Assembly (NCBI GenBank): GCA_021234155.1
Contig: JAJEKV010000051.1
Location: 2,236,754 to 2,300,753 of the forward strand
DNA length: 64,000 bases
Direction of reading: 5' to 3'
DNA from: Isoetes taiwanensis
Taxonomy: Eukaryota; Streptophyta; Lycopodiopsida; Isoetales; Isoetaceae
The position numbers were made by a program, and so were the translations under genes. A model generated the notes under the pieces. That model saw nothing but the letters and a program-made list of their open reading frames with translations. It was not told the DNA's origin and did no database searches. Below are positions 31,112 to 42,525 of the stretch, piece after piece (the stretch's first letter is position 1; the number at the start of each line of letters is the position of its first letter).

Positions 31112-33112
31112 ATGAATCCATCATTCACCAAAGAGCAAAGGGAAAAGCAAGCTCGATTAAGACAAGAGAGATATAATAGACGCCTCCAACAACAAGAGGA
31201 GGAAGATCTTCAGTTAAAAACACTATTCCACAGGACTAGCCATTTTGAAAATCCCATTTCACAAAATACACAAAATATGAGCACATCAACTGTTAAATCA
31301 GCGCGCATGCGCTATGGTACTTTTAGTGGTCAGGTAGGAGAAGACCCTGATGCACATGTTAGCCATTTTCTTACGGTGAGTGAGGCAAATCAAGAGAATA
31401 CAAACACAGAGCGATTAAGATGGTTCCCAGCCACGTTGATGGGTGGAGCTTCAGAGTGGTATCGCCACTCATTGAAGAATACCATTTATGCTACTTGGAA
31501 GGAATTGGAAGAAGCATTTCTAGAAACTTTTAGACCTGCAGGGTTTATAGATAGACTGGATGACGAATTACAAGACTTCACCATGTTGCCAAACGAGTCT
31601 ATTCAAAGTTATGTTAATAGATTTCGTAGACTCTTGGGTAAGAAACCTAAACCACCAGATGTCGAATATCAGATTAGATGGTTTACTAAAGGACTTCCTA
31701 GCCACATGAGCTTTTACGTAAAATGCAGTCCCTGCGTCCTTAGAAGCAACAATTAAAATTGCATCCCAACTAGAACTGGCAGGGATGAATTATATGAGAA
31801 ACCCACAAATGAATGCTAATATGACAAGCATCCCTAGTTTCTATGCGCCAATGGGGCAAAGTGTTTGCTACACCTAATATTCCGGACATACATGTCCTTT
31901 ATGCATCCCCTCAATTAGTTGATTATAGTAGAATGCCTTTACGAGACAACTTCTAGAGGGTTGGTGCAGCCACAAATAGCTCCAAATCAGCCTCCTATAT
32001 ATGATCTTCAGACAACTATTAGGCAAACTATTGATGAGGCCTTGAAAAAGGAGTTGGGTAAGCAATTATCTGCAATTAGAACACCTTGTAATTTAGAGCC
32101 CAAGCCCCGTAGAAATGTATGGTGTGTTCAATGTCAAGGTTATGGTCATTTTCCCAATGAGTGTCCTTTGACCAAGCCTAGGACATGGTGCAATTATTGT
32201 TGTAGGAGTAACCATAATGATAATGACTGTTATTTCCAGCAAGATAGGAGAGTTGATCCAGCGAGGACAAATGTGAGACCTGCTGTCTCAAAACCATCTA
32301 GCACACCTAGCTATTATATCCAACCCGCTATGGTAGACGGTGGACAAATGCCGCCATTAGTTCCTGTTTATGCTGCTAATCCATCTACACAAGGGAGAAA
32401 TAATACACCCAATAGGTTCTCAAGGCCAGCACCAAGACAATCAAGGTCCCAACAACCTATTAGATGTTTTAGATGCCAAGAAGAGGGACACATAGCTCCT
32501 AGTTGTCCCAATCCACGAAAAGAAGTGGGATTTGAACCTGTTTGTGGCATTTGCAATACCCAGGGGTTACACTCACAAGATAGGTGTCCACATGTATTGC
32601 CGCCGCGATCTATGGAAAACGGATCTAAGGGGAAAGAAAAAATCCTTGACTCTAATTTATGTGAACCAATAGAGGAAAACTCATGCCCTATCTATCAGAT
32701 GCAATTAAATCCTAATAATCAGAGAAGGAGTAGACGTGTGAGATTTGAAAAGCCGGAATTCTTAGGATTGGGTGACACCCAAAACACACCACAAGAGACT
32801 TTGCATGACACGCCCACATTTAAAGAACTTAAAGGCATTATGGATGCAGGAAACTCCTCTTTCCCAAACGAGAAAGAGTCTGGAGAGCAACTTAGGAAAC
32901 CAAGGAGTAGAAGGAAATACAAGAAAATTCTGAAACTTTCTAAAGACATGCCTACTTATGATATATTGGCTGATTTAGGCAATATTAGACCCACTATCAC
33001 TTTTGCACATGTTTGTCTTTATCCCCTCCATGTAGAAAGGAAGTGGCTGCGGCTCTACGATTGCAAAAGGACGTATCTGTTAATTCCATATGGCCCTCTT
33101 TGTTTGATATGA
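31112..33112 (+). pseudogene. gag: gag of the 11-kb gypsy element, frameshifted
   Basis: The frame 31112-31756 carries a Retrotrans_gag capsid pattern (FPATLMGGASEWYRHSL, ETFRPAGFIDRLDDELQ, SIQSYVNRFRRLL). After shifts near 31730 and 31870, the frame 31919-33112 continues as nucleocapsid with CCHC motifs CVQCQGYGHFPNEC and CFRCQEEGHIAPSC and two related Cys/His clusters. Gag would build the particle and package the RNA. The number of Cys/His motifs is higher than the usual one or two. Confidence 0.8.
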
Positions 33113-33411
33113 AATCGCCATCTGTGCATGTTGTTATAGGGGATTTAGGGCTAGATTCTGCTGTGATTAACGGCGGATCTGGGGTTAACATTATGCCAGA
33201 AGAAACTCTTCGAAGATTAGACCTACCTGCACCTTCTCCTGTTTATTTTAGAGTAAGGATGGCTGATCAGAGACGAGTAAAACCTTTAGGCATGATTACC
33301 GATGTAAAAACCATGATTGCAAATCTTGTGTTCTATGTGGATTATGTAGTTCTGAAAGCTACCACCACGGTATGTTCTTATCCATTATTATTAGGCCGAC
33401 CATTACAATGA
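33013..33411 (+). pseudogene. pro: Retroviral-type aspartic protease domain, active-site Asp replaced
   Basis: The motif reads DSAVINGGSGVNIMPEETL. Gypsy elements usually have DGGSGVNIM or DSGS at this point, so the catalytic Asp is Asn here, a single G-to-A change in GAC to AAC. The flap/end motif PLLLGRP is present at the 3' end. The frame differs from gag, so expression would need a shift. This protease should be inactive. Confidence 0.75.
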
Positions 33412-35291
33412 GTGAAATGCCAAAAGCTGTTGCACAATTTGAAGTAGAATCTGATTCCAGTGACGATGATAGTGAAAGGATTGATGACGATGATCCTGAT
33501 TATAATCCAGATAGTGCATATGCGAATGTAGCATCCTCTAGTGAGCCACAAGAGGATATGACCTTGAAAGAAGAAGGTGTGTATGGAGTTTATGATGACG
33601 CGGTTGTAGACTTGGAGGATACAATTCTAAATTTCATGGGTGTTATAGATGTTAACCAAGTTGAAGTGGAGAAAGAATGTGAGGAAGAAGAAGAAGAAGA
33701 AGATATTAAACAAGATAAATATCCTGATTATTTCACAAAGTGCACAATTCAAGAGATCAAGGTGGAAAAGAAGCCTGCGCATGAAATTAGTCAATATGAA
33801 ACCTTCTCACAACCTCCCAAGGTGCAAGAAATTAACCTCGGGAAAGGAGGAGAAGTAAAGACAATAAAGTTAGGGGCTAATGTCACTGGGGATTTGTATG
33901 ACAATTTTGTTGCCTTATTTTCAAAATATCACGATATTTTTGCATGGTCATATGACGATCTGAAGGGCATTAACCCGTCATTGTGTATGCATAAGATTGA
34001 GCTCCATGATAATGCTAAACCTGTAGTGCAAAAACCTTATAGACTTAATCCTAAATTTACCAAAGCAGTTAAGGAGGAGATTGATAAGCTGCTTAAGGTT
34101 GGCTTTATCTACCCTGTAGATTATAGTGAATGGGTATCACCTATTGTGTGTGTATATAAGAAGAATTTGAAAATACGTGTATGTGTTGATTATCGAAAGT
34201 TGAATGATGCTACTCGAAAAGACCATTTCCCTATTCCCTTCACAGACGAAGTGTTAGATGCTGTAGCGGGTCAAGAGGTTTATTCATTTATGGATGGATT
34301 CTCGGGATATAACCAAGTATTGATTAGACCAGAAGATAGGGAGAAGACAACATTTGTAACTATTTGGGGAACTTACGCTTATCGAGTGATGCCTTTTGGT
34401 TTATGTAACGCTCCAGCTACATTCCAGCGGGTTATTACGCAAGCCTTCAAGGAGTTTGTGCAAGATTTTATGAAGGTATTTTTAGATGACTTTGCTGTGT
34501 TTGGATCCTTGAGTTATCATTTAAGTAAATTGGAGTTATGCTTTCAGCGTTGTAGAGAATTTGGAATCTCTTTGAATCCGGAGAAATGTACTTTTGTGGT
34601 TACACATGGTGTTTTGCTAGGTTTTGTTGTATCGATACATGGACTTATGATTGACCCACACAAAACTTCTAAAATCCTTGATCTGCAGCCTCCAACGAGT
34701 GTTAAAGAGTTGCAAGCTTTTCTAGGGCATGTAGGATATCATAGGCGCTTTATTGATCATTATGCACAACGAGCTTTGCCACTTACTAAGTTATTGCGGA
34801 AATCAAAGGAATATGATTGGAATGATGCATGTCAAAAAGCATTTGAAGAACTAAAATTAGCCTTAGTTAAATCACCTATTTTAAAGTCTCCAGATTGGTG
34901 TAAAGAATTCCATGTCTTAATTGATGCATCAAACTATGCTATAGGCAGTATTTTATGTCAAGCTGATGAAAAGAATATCGATCATCCCATATTCTATGCA
35001 AGTAGGCAATTAACTAAAGCTGAGCAAAACTACTCTACTACTGAACGTGAGGCACTTGGCATGATTTTTTCGATCCAAAAATGTAGGCATTATCTCCTTG
35101 CTAATGAATTTGCATTTGTTGTTGACCACCAACCTTTGAAGTATTTGATCAACAAGCCTTGCCGCACGGGAAGGATTGCTCGTTGGTTGTTGTTATTGCA
35201 GGAATTCAAGTTTCGAATTGTTGTACGAGCTGAGAGGATACATTCAGCAGCTGATCATTTGTCAAGAATTTCAGGACCAAAAGAAGAATGA
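33372..35291 (+). CDS. pol: Reverse transcriptase-RNase H of the 11-kb gypsy element
   Basis: An intact 639-codon frame. It has an acidic N-terminal linker (about residues 20-150), then RT with PYRLNPKFTKAVKEEI, FSFMDGFSGYNQVLI-type palm, VMPFGLCNAPATFQ and the catalytic FLDD (KVFLDDFAVFG). RNase H follows with VLIDASNYAIG (Asp), TEREALGMIFSIQ (Glu) and VVDHQPLKYL (Asp). The RT copies the element RNA to DNA and RNase H removes the RNA. The zinc-binding start of integrase follows at 35307 after one stop. Confidence 0.9.
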   Translation: MFLSIIIRPTITMSEMPKAVAQFEVESDSSDDDSERIDDDDPDYNPDSAYANVASSSEPQEDMTLKEEGVYGVYDDAVVDLEDTILNFMGVIDVNQVEVEKECEEEEEEEDIKQDKYPDYFTKCTIQEIKVEKKPAHEISQYETFSQPPKVQEINLGKGGEVKTIKLGANVTGDLYDNFVALFSKYHDIFAWSYDDLKGINPSLCMHKIELHDNAKPVVQKPYRLNPKFTKAVKEEIDKLLKVGFIYPVDYSEWVSPIVCVYKKNLKIRVCVDYRKLNDATRKDHFPIPFTDEVLDAVAGQEVYSFMDGFSGYNQVLIRPEDREKTTFVTIWGTYAYRVMPFGLCNAPATFQRVITQAFKEFVQDFMKVFLDDFAVFGSLSYHLSKLELCFQRCREFGISLNPEKCTFVVTHGVLLGFVVSIHGLMIDPHKTSKILDLQPPTSVKELQAFLGHVGYHRRFIDHYAQRALPLTKLLRKSKEYDWNDACQKAFEELKLALVKSPILKSPDWCKEFHVLIDASNYAIGSILCQADEKNIDHPIFYASRQLTKAEQNYSTTEREALGMIFSIQKCRHYLLANEFAFVVDHQPLKYLINKPCRTGRIARWLLLLQEFKFRIVVRAERIHSAADHLSRISGPKEE

Positions 35292-35306
35292 GATATTCCA
35301 GATTGT

Positions 35307-35676
35307 TTGCCGGTTGAAGTACTTTTTTCTGTAGAGGCTGTACCCGAATGGTATGAATCTATTGCATCTTATTTATCTACAGGGGAATTTCCAGAAGGTA
35401 TGAGTGTTGTTGGTAAAAGACGATTAATAATTCAATCAAAGCCATATACACTTGTTGCGGGTCAATTATATAAATTAGGTCATGATGATGTGTTGAGACG
35501 ATGCATAATGCCACATGAAATTAGAACTGTGTTGCAATCATGTCATGATGGACCTAGTGGTGGGCATTTCTCTATAGATACCACTATTAAGAAAATTCTT
35601 CAAGCTGGATTATGGTGGCCTAAATTGCATGCTGATGTTAGGGAATATGTTAGACATTGTGATGTATGTCAAAGGG
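35307..35676 (+). pseudogene. Integrase N-terminal part (HHCC zinc domain)
   Basis: The frame reads RRCIMPHEIRTVLQSCHDGP, GGHFSIDTTIKKIL and WWPKLHADVREYVRHC DVCQ, the H-x3/4-H...C-x2-C integrase zinc domain. It ends at CDVCQR where a GC-rich LINE is inserted. The catalytic core resumes at 38150. Confidence 0.85.
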
Positions 35677-35716
35677 TGGTGGTGCCTCACGGCAAGCCTC
35701 AGGCACCACCACCTTC
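35677..35716. repeat. 13-bp inverted repeat at the LINE 5' junction
   Basis: GGTGGTGGTGCCT and AGGCACCACCACC are separated by about 13 bp, directly at the start of the inserted GC-rich LINE. Confidence 0.7.
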
Positions 35717-38150
35717 CCCCGCAACCGATGGTTTGATGATGAGTGTCGGGAGCTCAAACGCACACTCCGGCAGGTCACTGATCCCATCTCTCGCCCACAG
35801 GCCGTCAGTCAATACCGTTCCTTTCTCAAGAACAAGAAGGCCAGATACCTCGCAGAGCATCAGCAACAGATGTTTGGTCTCCTGGACCGGCACCCCAGGA
35901 CATTCTAGAGAAGGGTCTTGAGCAAGCCTGCACAGCCCACGGGGAACATCACCTCGGAGCAATGGGTACAAGATTTGCAACACCGTGATGACCACCGGGG
36001 GCGGGCACCAGTCCCTCCACAGATAGGCATGGCTCTGGTTATCACAGAGGGGATGTCATCATGGGCCTACAGCGCCTTCTAGCTAATGGGAAGGCAGCAG
36101 ATTTAGATGGCATGCAGGCAGAGCTTCTGAAATGGGCTGGGCCTCCACCGGTGCCCTGTTCTCCGCGGCATTGTTCAATAAAGCATTGCGAAGGCTTCCC
36201 TACGCAATGGACCACTAGTAGAGTAGTGCCCATATACAAAGCAGGGGACCCTCAATGCCCGGCCAACTACCGTACTATTATGGTCAGCTCTCTCTTTGCA
36301 AAACTGTTGGTTGGCATCCTTGAGCAAAATGGGCCGACAATATGGGCAGAGGAAAACGAGGTGCGAAGCTCTTACACAGGCAGGTTTTCGCCCGGACATT
36401 CCACCATTGATCATATCTTCACTCTGCGCACATTGATTGAAGATAGCGGGAATCACGGCCCGTAACATCTTGTTGTTTCGCGGATTTTGCAAAGGCATTC
36501 GACACGCATTACCCGCAATAAGCTATGGGACGGATTAGCGGTTGGGGACCCCCCGACTTGCGTAATGCAAGATATATAGGCTGCACGAGGCATGTTCGGG
36601 CCGTATCACATCGCCAGCACAGCCCGGTGACCCGGTAGCATTGGAGTCGCGTCGGGGTTGCCCCCTCCCCCACTCTTTGGCCTCATTACATTGATCCGGT
36701 TGGAAGATTGGCTCTCGAGCATGGAGGTGCGGGCGCATTATATCATGCATCACACAATCGGCAACTCATATATCTTGGCGATGTCAACCTCATGGCCTAT
36801 ACTCCGGAGGACATGCAACGTCACTGGATGCTCTTGACACTTTTGCCAATTCACCGGCATGCAAGTTAACTTGGCCAAAACTAGGGTGCCGCTAGTTGCA
36901 TCATCCCGTCGACCAAGGCTTCCCACATTCACTTACCAGGGGCAAGAGGTAGAGGTGGCTCCGACCTACAAGTACTTGGGGATTGAGTTCTCAACTACCA
37001 CCCATTGGGATCGCGGCTATCGGGTTGCGTGTCATCATGCGGGTTGGAAAGCACTATATGCCATGCGTAACAACACCACAAGGCGAGTTGTATGCCCGGG
37101 GTCACCAAATACATTTGTTTCGGCCTTGGTTGAGCCGGCCCTTTGTATGGGGCGAAGTTTGGGGTCCAAAGATATCCCTCAACACCGGAATGACCTCGGC
37201 AGGTGCGAAGGCCTTCTTGGCACGGGCCCCGGGGTGAAGTCCACGCCCGCACCAGATCCTACTCCGAGAGACAGATTTCTACCCTTCAACGGGCTGCATT
37301 GGAACGCCATATCGTTTACTTCCAAAAGGTGGTCGCTATGGCTGATACACGCTTGCCCCGCCTTGCTTTGGCCACGGCAATGGGTCCCCAACGCTGAAAT
37401 CCTGGCTGGAAAGACAAGCAGGCTCGGTTCTCACTTACCGGGTGTCGCGGGCAAACAGATGTGTCCGTCGGGACAAAGAAAGATCGCGAGGCACTTAAAC
37501 TATACCTTGATGCTACTTTCCTTCACAGTATCGGGGATGCGAGAGGCTCGACACATGTTAAGGCGGCACACTATCGCCAGCAAGTCAATCCTAGGCTCAC
37601 AAGAGGCCCACACCAAGATTACTTGTACACCCAGCTACCCATGAAGAAACACGGGCTTATAGCTTCCATTCAAGACGGGGGCACATCGCCCTCCGCATTG
37701 AAACAGGCGTTGGGCTCGTGAAGCACGGGAGCAAAGGCTTTGCGATGTTGCCACCGTAGCGATTGAGGATGAATGTCATGCCCTCCGGACCTGCTCAAAG
37801 ATTTGCCCATATCCGGAGCGATATGTTCGACACTAGTGCCCGGCCAGCCCGCGATCGCCATTGGCTCTGGCGTCGGGGTTTGTTGGGGTCATACCTCCGG
37901 GAGGTTATGGATGCACGGACTTCGTTTGTGTCCCACGGGGCCGGTATTGAACTGTCCTATGCAATTGTATGCGATGTGCGGCCAGGGCTTATTACTGCTA
38001 AGGTTTTTCCCTCGAAAACCCATCGGGGCGGGGGTTTTTTAATCCTGTCAGTAATATGCTTGCTGCTCTCTTTTTTGTTTGGGTCCCATAGGCCAATTGG
38101 TCTCCGTGGACGCTAAAAACCTATTCTATTCTATTCTATTCTATTCTAAT
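35677..38150 (+). mobile_element. GC-rich, 5'-truncated LINE inserted in the integrase gene
   Basis: Base composition rises sharply against the AT-rich host. The plus strand reads PRNRWFDDECRELKRTL, then RT pieces (KAADLDGMQAELLKWAG, VVPIYKAGDPQCPANYR, STIDHIFTLRTLIE) and a thumb/connection part at 36859-37644 (MQVNLAKTR, YKYLGIEFSTTTHWDRGY). The catalytic box region near 36780 is damaged. The 3' end is a (TATTC)n tail at 38121-38148. No clear target duplication was found, and a few integrase codons seem lost at the junction. It is related to the LINE-A family by its thumb motif but has a different tail. Confidence 0.8.
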
Positions 38151-39083
38151 AGAGACGTTATGCCTTTACATCCAATAATGCCTATCTTGCCTTTTGAAAA
38201 ATGGGGAATCGATTTTGTAGGACCAATCAAGCCATCTGCTATGCATACTGGTAATAAATATATTTTGGTTTGTACTGACTATGTTACCAAGTGGGTGGAA
38301 GCACGCGCATTTAGGGAAGACACGGCCAATAATGTGGCTATATTCTTGTACGAAAATATCATAACACGTTTTGGCTGTCCCTTGGAATTGGTCAGTGACA
38401 GAGGTAAGCATTTCCTTAATGATACTATTGAAGCTTTAACTAATAGATATGGGGTGAAACATAGAAAGACAACTCCATATCATCCACGCGCAAACGGCCA
38501 GGTGGAGCGTACAAATAAAACCCTATGTACCATAATTACAAAAATTTGTAATGCCAACCGCACAGATTGGGATAAACGCCTTTTCGATGCGTTGTGGGCC
38601 TACCGCATTGCACATAAAGTTACAACAAATGCTACACCTTTTAAATTAGTATATGGGCAAGAAACTATAGTTCCTATTGAGCTAGAACTCCCATCCTTGA
38701 GAATCGCCATTGAACATAAATTAGACTGGGATGGTAGTTTGCAAGCAAGATTAGCACAATTAGAAGCTCTTGATGAAAGCAGACTATATGCTTATATGTC
38801 ACGGCAAGCAATTCAACAACGTCGCAAAGCATGGTATGATCGGCATCGAAACAATAAGCACTTCGATAAAGGTAACTTAGTTCTACTTTATGATAGTAAG
38901 CATTGGAAGAAACCAGGTAAACTCAGGATGCGTTGGAAAGGTCCTTATATTGTCAAAGAAATATATGATAATGGGTCTGTATTACTAAAAGATTTTGCAG
39001 GAAATAAGCTTCCCACACGAGTGAATGGTGCGAGACTTAAAGTGTATCACATGTCAAAAATTAGCGATCCTCTATTCAAATAA
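38150..39083 (+). pseudogene. Integrase catalytic core and C-terminal domain
   Basis: The frame continues with WGIDFVGPIKPS (first Asp), LELVSDRGKHFLND (second Asp) and GQVERTNKTLCTII (Glu), the D,D-35-E triad of integrases. The end (RMRWKGPYIVKEIYDNGSVLL) is the GPY/F module. A stop follows soon after ISDPLFK and there is no chromodomain. The part is open but cut off from its N-terminal zinc domain by the inserted LINE. Confidence 0.85.
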
Positions 39084-39864
39084 GGTGTAGTATTCATCGG
39101 GACGATGAATAAATAAAAGGGGGGTAGTACTATTGTTGAAAAAAAAAAAATAACAAAAAAAAATAAAAAAAAAAATAAAGAAGCAATAACAAATCATTTT
39201 TTCTAATAATCCATCAGCTTGTCTTCCATTGCTATATCAAATTCATCTCATTTTCCACTCTCTCACTTCACATCAATCCATTAAGACTGCCAATCAGCCC
39301 CGCATCAAGGCAGCATCTTGTTGTTAACTATTTTTGTTTCCATTGGCAGGTGCATTTGCTTTTTCTCCATGATTATTCAATTCATTCATCTACACTCATT
39401 CATATCCTTCAACTCATAAAGTGCTGCAATCAGCTTCACCATCTTAGCAGCCATATGTTCTACTAACGTTGTTTTTTCGCTGCAGGAGCATCCTTTTTTC
39501 TATCATTTCTTGTTCATCTATTTTTAGTTGGCCTACCAACCATGAACACTGTTTCTTTACCATTGTTTTTCCATTTTCCATATTGCTGGCCATTTTTCCA
39601 TCCCAGCAAGTCCGTGTAGTAAAAGAGTCCAATAAACAAATAATCCAAAAGGTAGAAGGAAGAGTGGGGGGATGGAGCGCCATACTGAGGTTGCAGTAGA
39701 GAGAGACCTGACCTAGATGGGATTTGCCACCCTTGGAAGTATTTTATATTCGATGAAGCCATAGAATCGCCAATGGAGGCAATGGTTTGGAAGAAAATAT
39801 TTTGATCATGAAGAACAAGCTTGAAGAACTCGTCGGGACGTCGAGTTTTTTGTAAGGGGAATAA
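39084..39864 (+). other. 3' untranslated region of the gypsy element
   Basis: No coding sequence. A purine run AAAAGGGGGGTAG (about 39115-39127) and an A-rich tract (39138-39180) are present. A weaker purine stretch GTAAGGGGAATAA directly precedes the 3' LTR and is the likelier polypurine tract. Confidence 0.6.
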
Positions 39865-40724
39865 TGTAGAAGATATAATTTATCCATATTTATGCATTTT
39901 GGGCAAAATAGTGATTCCGAGAGCATTGCCATGTGCTCTTACCTTTGCAAGTTGTGTAAAATCAGTCATATTGGCATATTTGATTGCTATCTGACATTGT
40001 GAACTTTGAAAGGGTATTATTTTAATGGTTGAAGTATGTATTGTTATTAAAATAAAACCAAGGGTGGAGATTTATTAGAATCTAAGGGCTAAGAACAAAA
40101 GCCCTATTTTGAATGAAAAGGCATGAAGGCAAAAAAGGGTTACGGTTGAAAGAGCAGACCGGAGGAGCCGATCAGGGAAGAGTCAACCGGAGTGGGATTA
40201 GAGCAGGAGAGCGGCCGATTAGAGCATATAGGGCATTCTGGATTCAGGGGCAGACCATCACTTGGAGCAGAGCAGCATTCGAGGTCGACCAGAAGGGGAG
40301 CGGCATTCAGAGTACGGCAGCAGGCCGAATCCTTACAGCCCGAATCCTGCTGAAGATCTTGAAGAATCATCCCTGCTATAGTTCCTGATGCATTTCGTGG
40401 ATGTTTGATCATGCTGTATTCAGAGATAAGTTGTTACAAACTTTGCTATTCAATTCTAAAACTATGAATGTGATTCCTATTGCCAAACTGCCTGTGTTTA
40501 TGGCTTGTTTATGAGATAAGTACTATGGATATTTGGTGTATTCATGATCTGAAACTATGGAATATAATTCTGGTTCATTATCATATTACTTGTTATGAAA
40601 TGTCTCCTGTGAATCTTTAAATCCTTCTCGCTATATATCTGGATACCAGGGTTCAATCCCCTGTGTATTGATAATGAATTATCTGCTCGCTATATTGTTC
40701 CTACACACACGAAAACCATCTACA
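39865..40724 (+). repeat. 3' LTR of the 11-kb gypsy element
   Basis: 860 bp, TGTAGAAG to CATCTACA, equal in length to 29693-30552. It is followed by GTCTT, the target duplication. Confidence 0.9.
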
Positions 40725-41378
40725 GTCTTTATCATCTCCCGCTTTGTATAATGGAATAACTCTGTTAACTTGCCATGTGCGAGGAAAACCAGCTCTTACA
40801 GCCTCATTTAACAATTTTAATAGCATCGCATTGTCATGAACCTACGCGAAAACAAGGAAAATATGTGAAAAATACGTAAGAAATACGGAAGGAATGCGCC
40901 AAGATCGGCAAAGAATCTGATATATGAACAGGAATCAAGAGTACAATAGCCTGAAGGCAAGCAGGAACACGAGACAAATGCCTAGAAGGCTCAAGATTGG
41001 CGTTGAACCAGAATGGTTTGACAAGAAGGAGATGCCTCCTTATATATCTAGACCAAGTGTTAGGATCGTGCCACTCCAATGGATGAGATCATGCCAAGTG
41101 TCGCGCATGCATATATGTTCTAGAATATTGTAGAACCTCTTGGAAAGAGCCCCACATATGAGAAAGATGTGAGGGAATGACTTTATCAAATATTGGTAGC
41201 ACACATGGCAAAGGTGTATGATTCGCAACTATAAGGTTGTGAGTTCAAACCTGTTTTGTGCAACTACCCTTTTGCATCTATGTGACGGCCATCATTTGTA
41301 CATATGAGTATAATGTTCGTATGATACGAATATCCGTATGGTCTCACGCATGAACTGAATCCCCAGCCTATTTGAACA
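40725..41378 (-). mobile_element. LINE-C RT piece carrying a 507-bp foreign insert
   Basis: The part 40725-40841 continues LINE-C (NRVIPLYKAGDDKD on the minus strand). CATGAAC occurs at 40835-40841 and 41349-41355 and brackets an insert of 507 bp (40842-41348). The LINE reading resumes after it (LSKLANGKAADAQGLVAEM), so the 7-bp repeat is a target duplication. The insert has a tRNA-like stretch (TGGCAAAGGTG, then GAGTTCAAACC at about 41205-41255), no gene and no clear inverted ends. Confidence 0.7.
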
Positions 41379-42525
41379 TTTCTGCCACTAATCCTTGTGC
41401 ATCAGCTGCTTTACCATTTGCTAATTTACTTAAACCTTGTTCAAGGTCTTCAGGGGTGAACTTACATTCATCAGCAATGGGATATATAATCTCTTTTATA
41501 TCAGAAATACTAGGCACATGATATACTTGCGTACTTGACCTAACAATGCATCAATGTCCAAGACAGCTTCTTGTTTTACATTAGGTTTCAACCTATTCCA
41601 AAATTGCTTAGGTTTAACCAATAACTCCTCTATCATACATTGCTGCTTTTTATAGATGTATTGTTTCTTTCTTGATTTGGTCAACTTCACGTACTCTTTC
41701 TTTAGTTTTTGCCTTTCTATACCCTTCACTTTCTTAAACTCTGCTCTCGTTGCCTTGCAATCCTTATCAAACCATGCATTGCAAGGGATGCCTTTCAATT
41801 TTCTTTGTGATATAAAGCATTTAGCAGCAATTTCCAAGACCATTTGGGCAAGGGTCTCACTAATAGCGCCTGCATCTTTTGGCCATTCTATTTCCAATGC
41901 CTTTTTTTCACATAATTCCCCATATTCCTCTGCTTTATTATATTGCATAATTCCCCATATTCCTCTGCTTAACATGTCCAAGCCATTGGACATGTTAAGC
42001 ACATGATTACCTTGTGGTGTGGGCCATCTTATTCTATCATGAGATTCACGTTGCCATCCATATTCTTTTACCTCCGACTCATCTAGCATTTCCATCCACA
42101 ACGGATCCCCTTATGAGCTCACAATTGCTGCTTGATTATTAGCCACTCTCCCATTAAAATCTCCTATCAACATAACATCTCCTTCTTGCAGAAGTTCCAT
42201 CGCATCTTGCTCTAGCTGGAAAAAAGGATCGTCCCTGTCCAAACTCCCAGCATTATACATTGGTGAACCACGCAGGGGAAAGTAACAACCTGCAATGGAT
42301 ATTTGTCCAAACTGCCCAGGAATTTCAATCCAAATCTGTTGCATAGAGCCACGCCTTGGTACTAGCTTTACCATATGTATGACATTTTTTCTAACATAGC
42401 ATACAATTCCTCCATGCCCTTTTAACCTCCATGATTTTTTATACCATACAGAGTGAAGCAGAATAAAATCATTTATTTCTGGTAAACCTTTCTCTTCATG
42501 TTCACAAGTTTCTAGAAAAAAATAA
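41379..42525 (-). pseudogene. LINE-C ORF2, endonuclease and start of RT
   Basis: Read on the minus strand, the AP-endonuclease domain shows IWIEIPGQFGQISIAGCYFP and the catalytic MLIGDFNGRV (42111-42374). It is followed by KGIPCNAWFDKDCKATR and KQFWNRLKP linker motifs (41496-42101) and the pre-RT phrase LANGKAADAQG. The endonuclease nicks target DNA to prime reverse transcription. A short direct duplication at 41890-41965 and several shifts break the frame. Confidence 0.8.

Larger units (their letters stand above)
29693..40724 (+). mobile_element. 11-kb Ty3/gypsy LTR retrotransposon, nested in LINE-C
   Basis: Two 860-bp LTRs (TGTAGA...TCTACA) are flanked by GTCTT target duplications (29688-29692, 40725-40729). 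The internal order is gag, zinc knuckles, protease, RT, RNase H, integrase, which is the gypsy order. No chromodomain was seen at the integrase C-terminus, and the RT pattern (FLDDFAVFG) is Athila/Tat-like. Gag, protease and the integrase are disrupted, the last by an inserted LINE. The LTRs differ at about 12 positions by hand count (about 1.4%), so insertion is fairly recent while the coding region is already dead. Confidence 0.9.

Noticed and set aside
36535-37861. Many overlapping open frames on both strands
   Set aside because: They reflect the high GC content of the inserted LINE. Only the plus-strand frames with RT/thumb motifs are supported.
42427-42520. LINE-C as an intact ORF2
   Set aside because: Several stops and shifts occur between the ORF2 start and the endonuclease, and the 3' half is missing.
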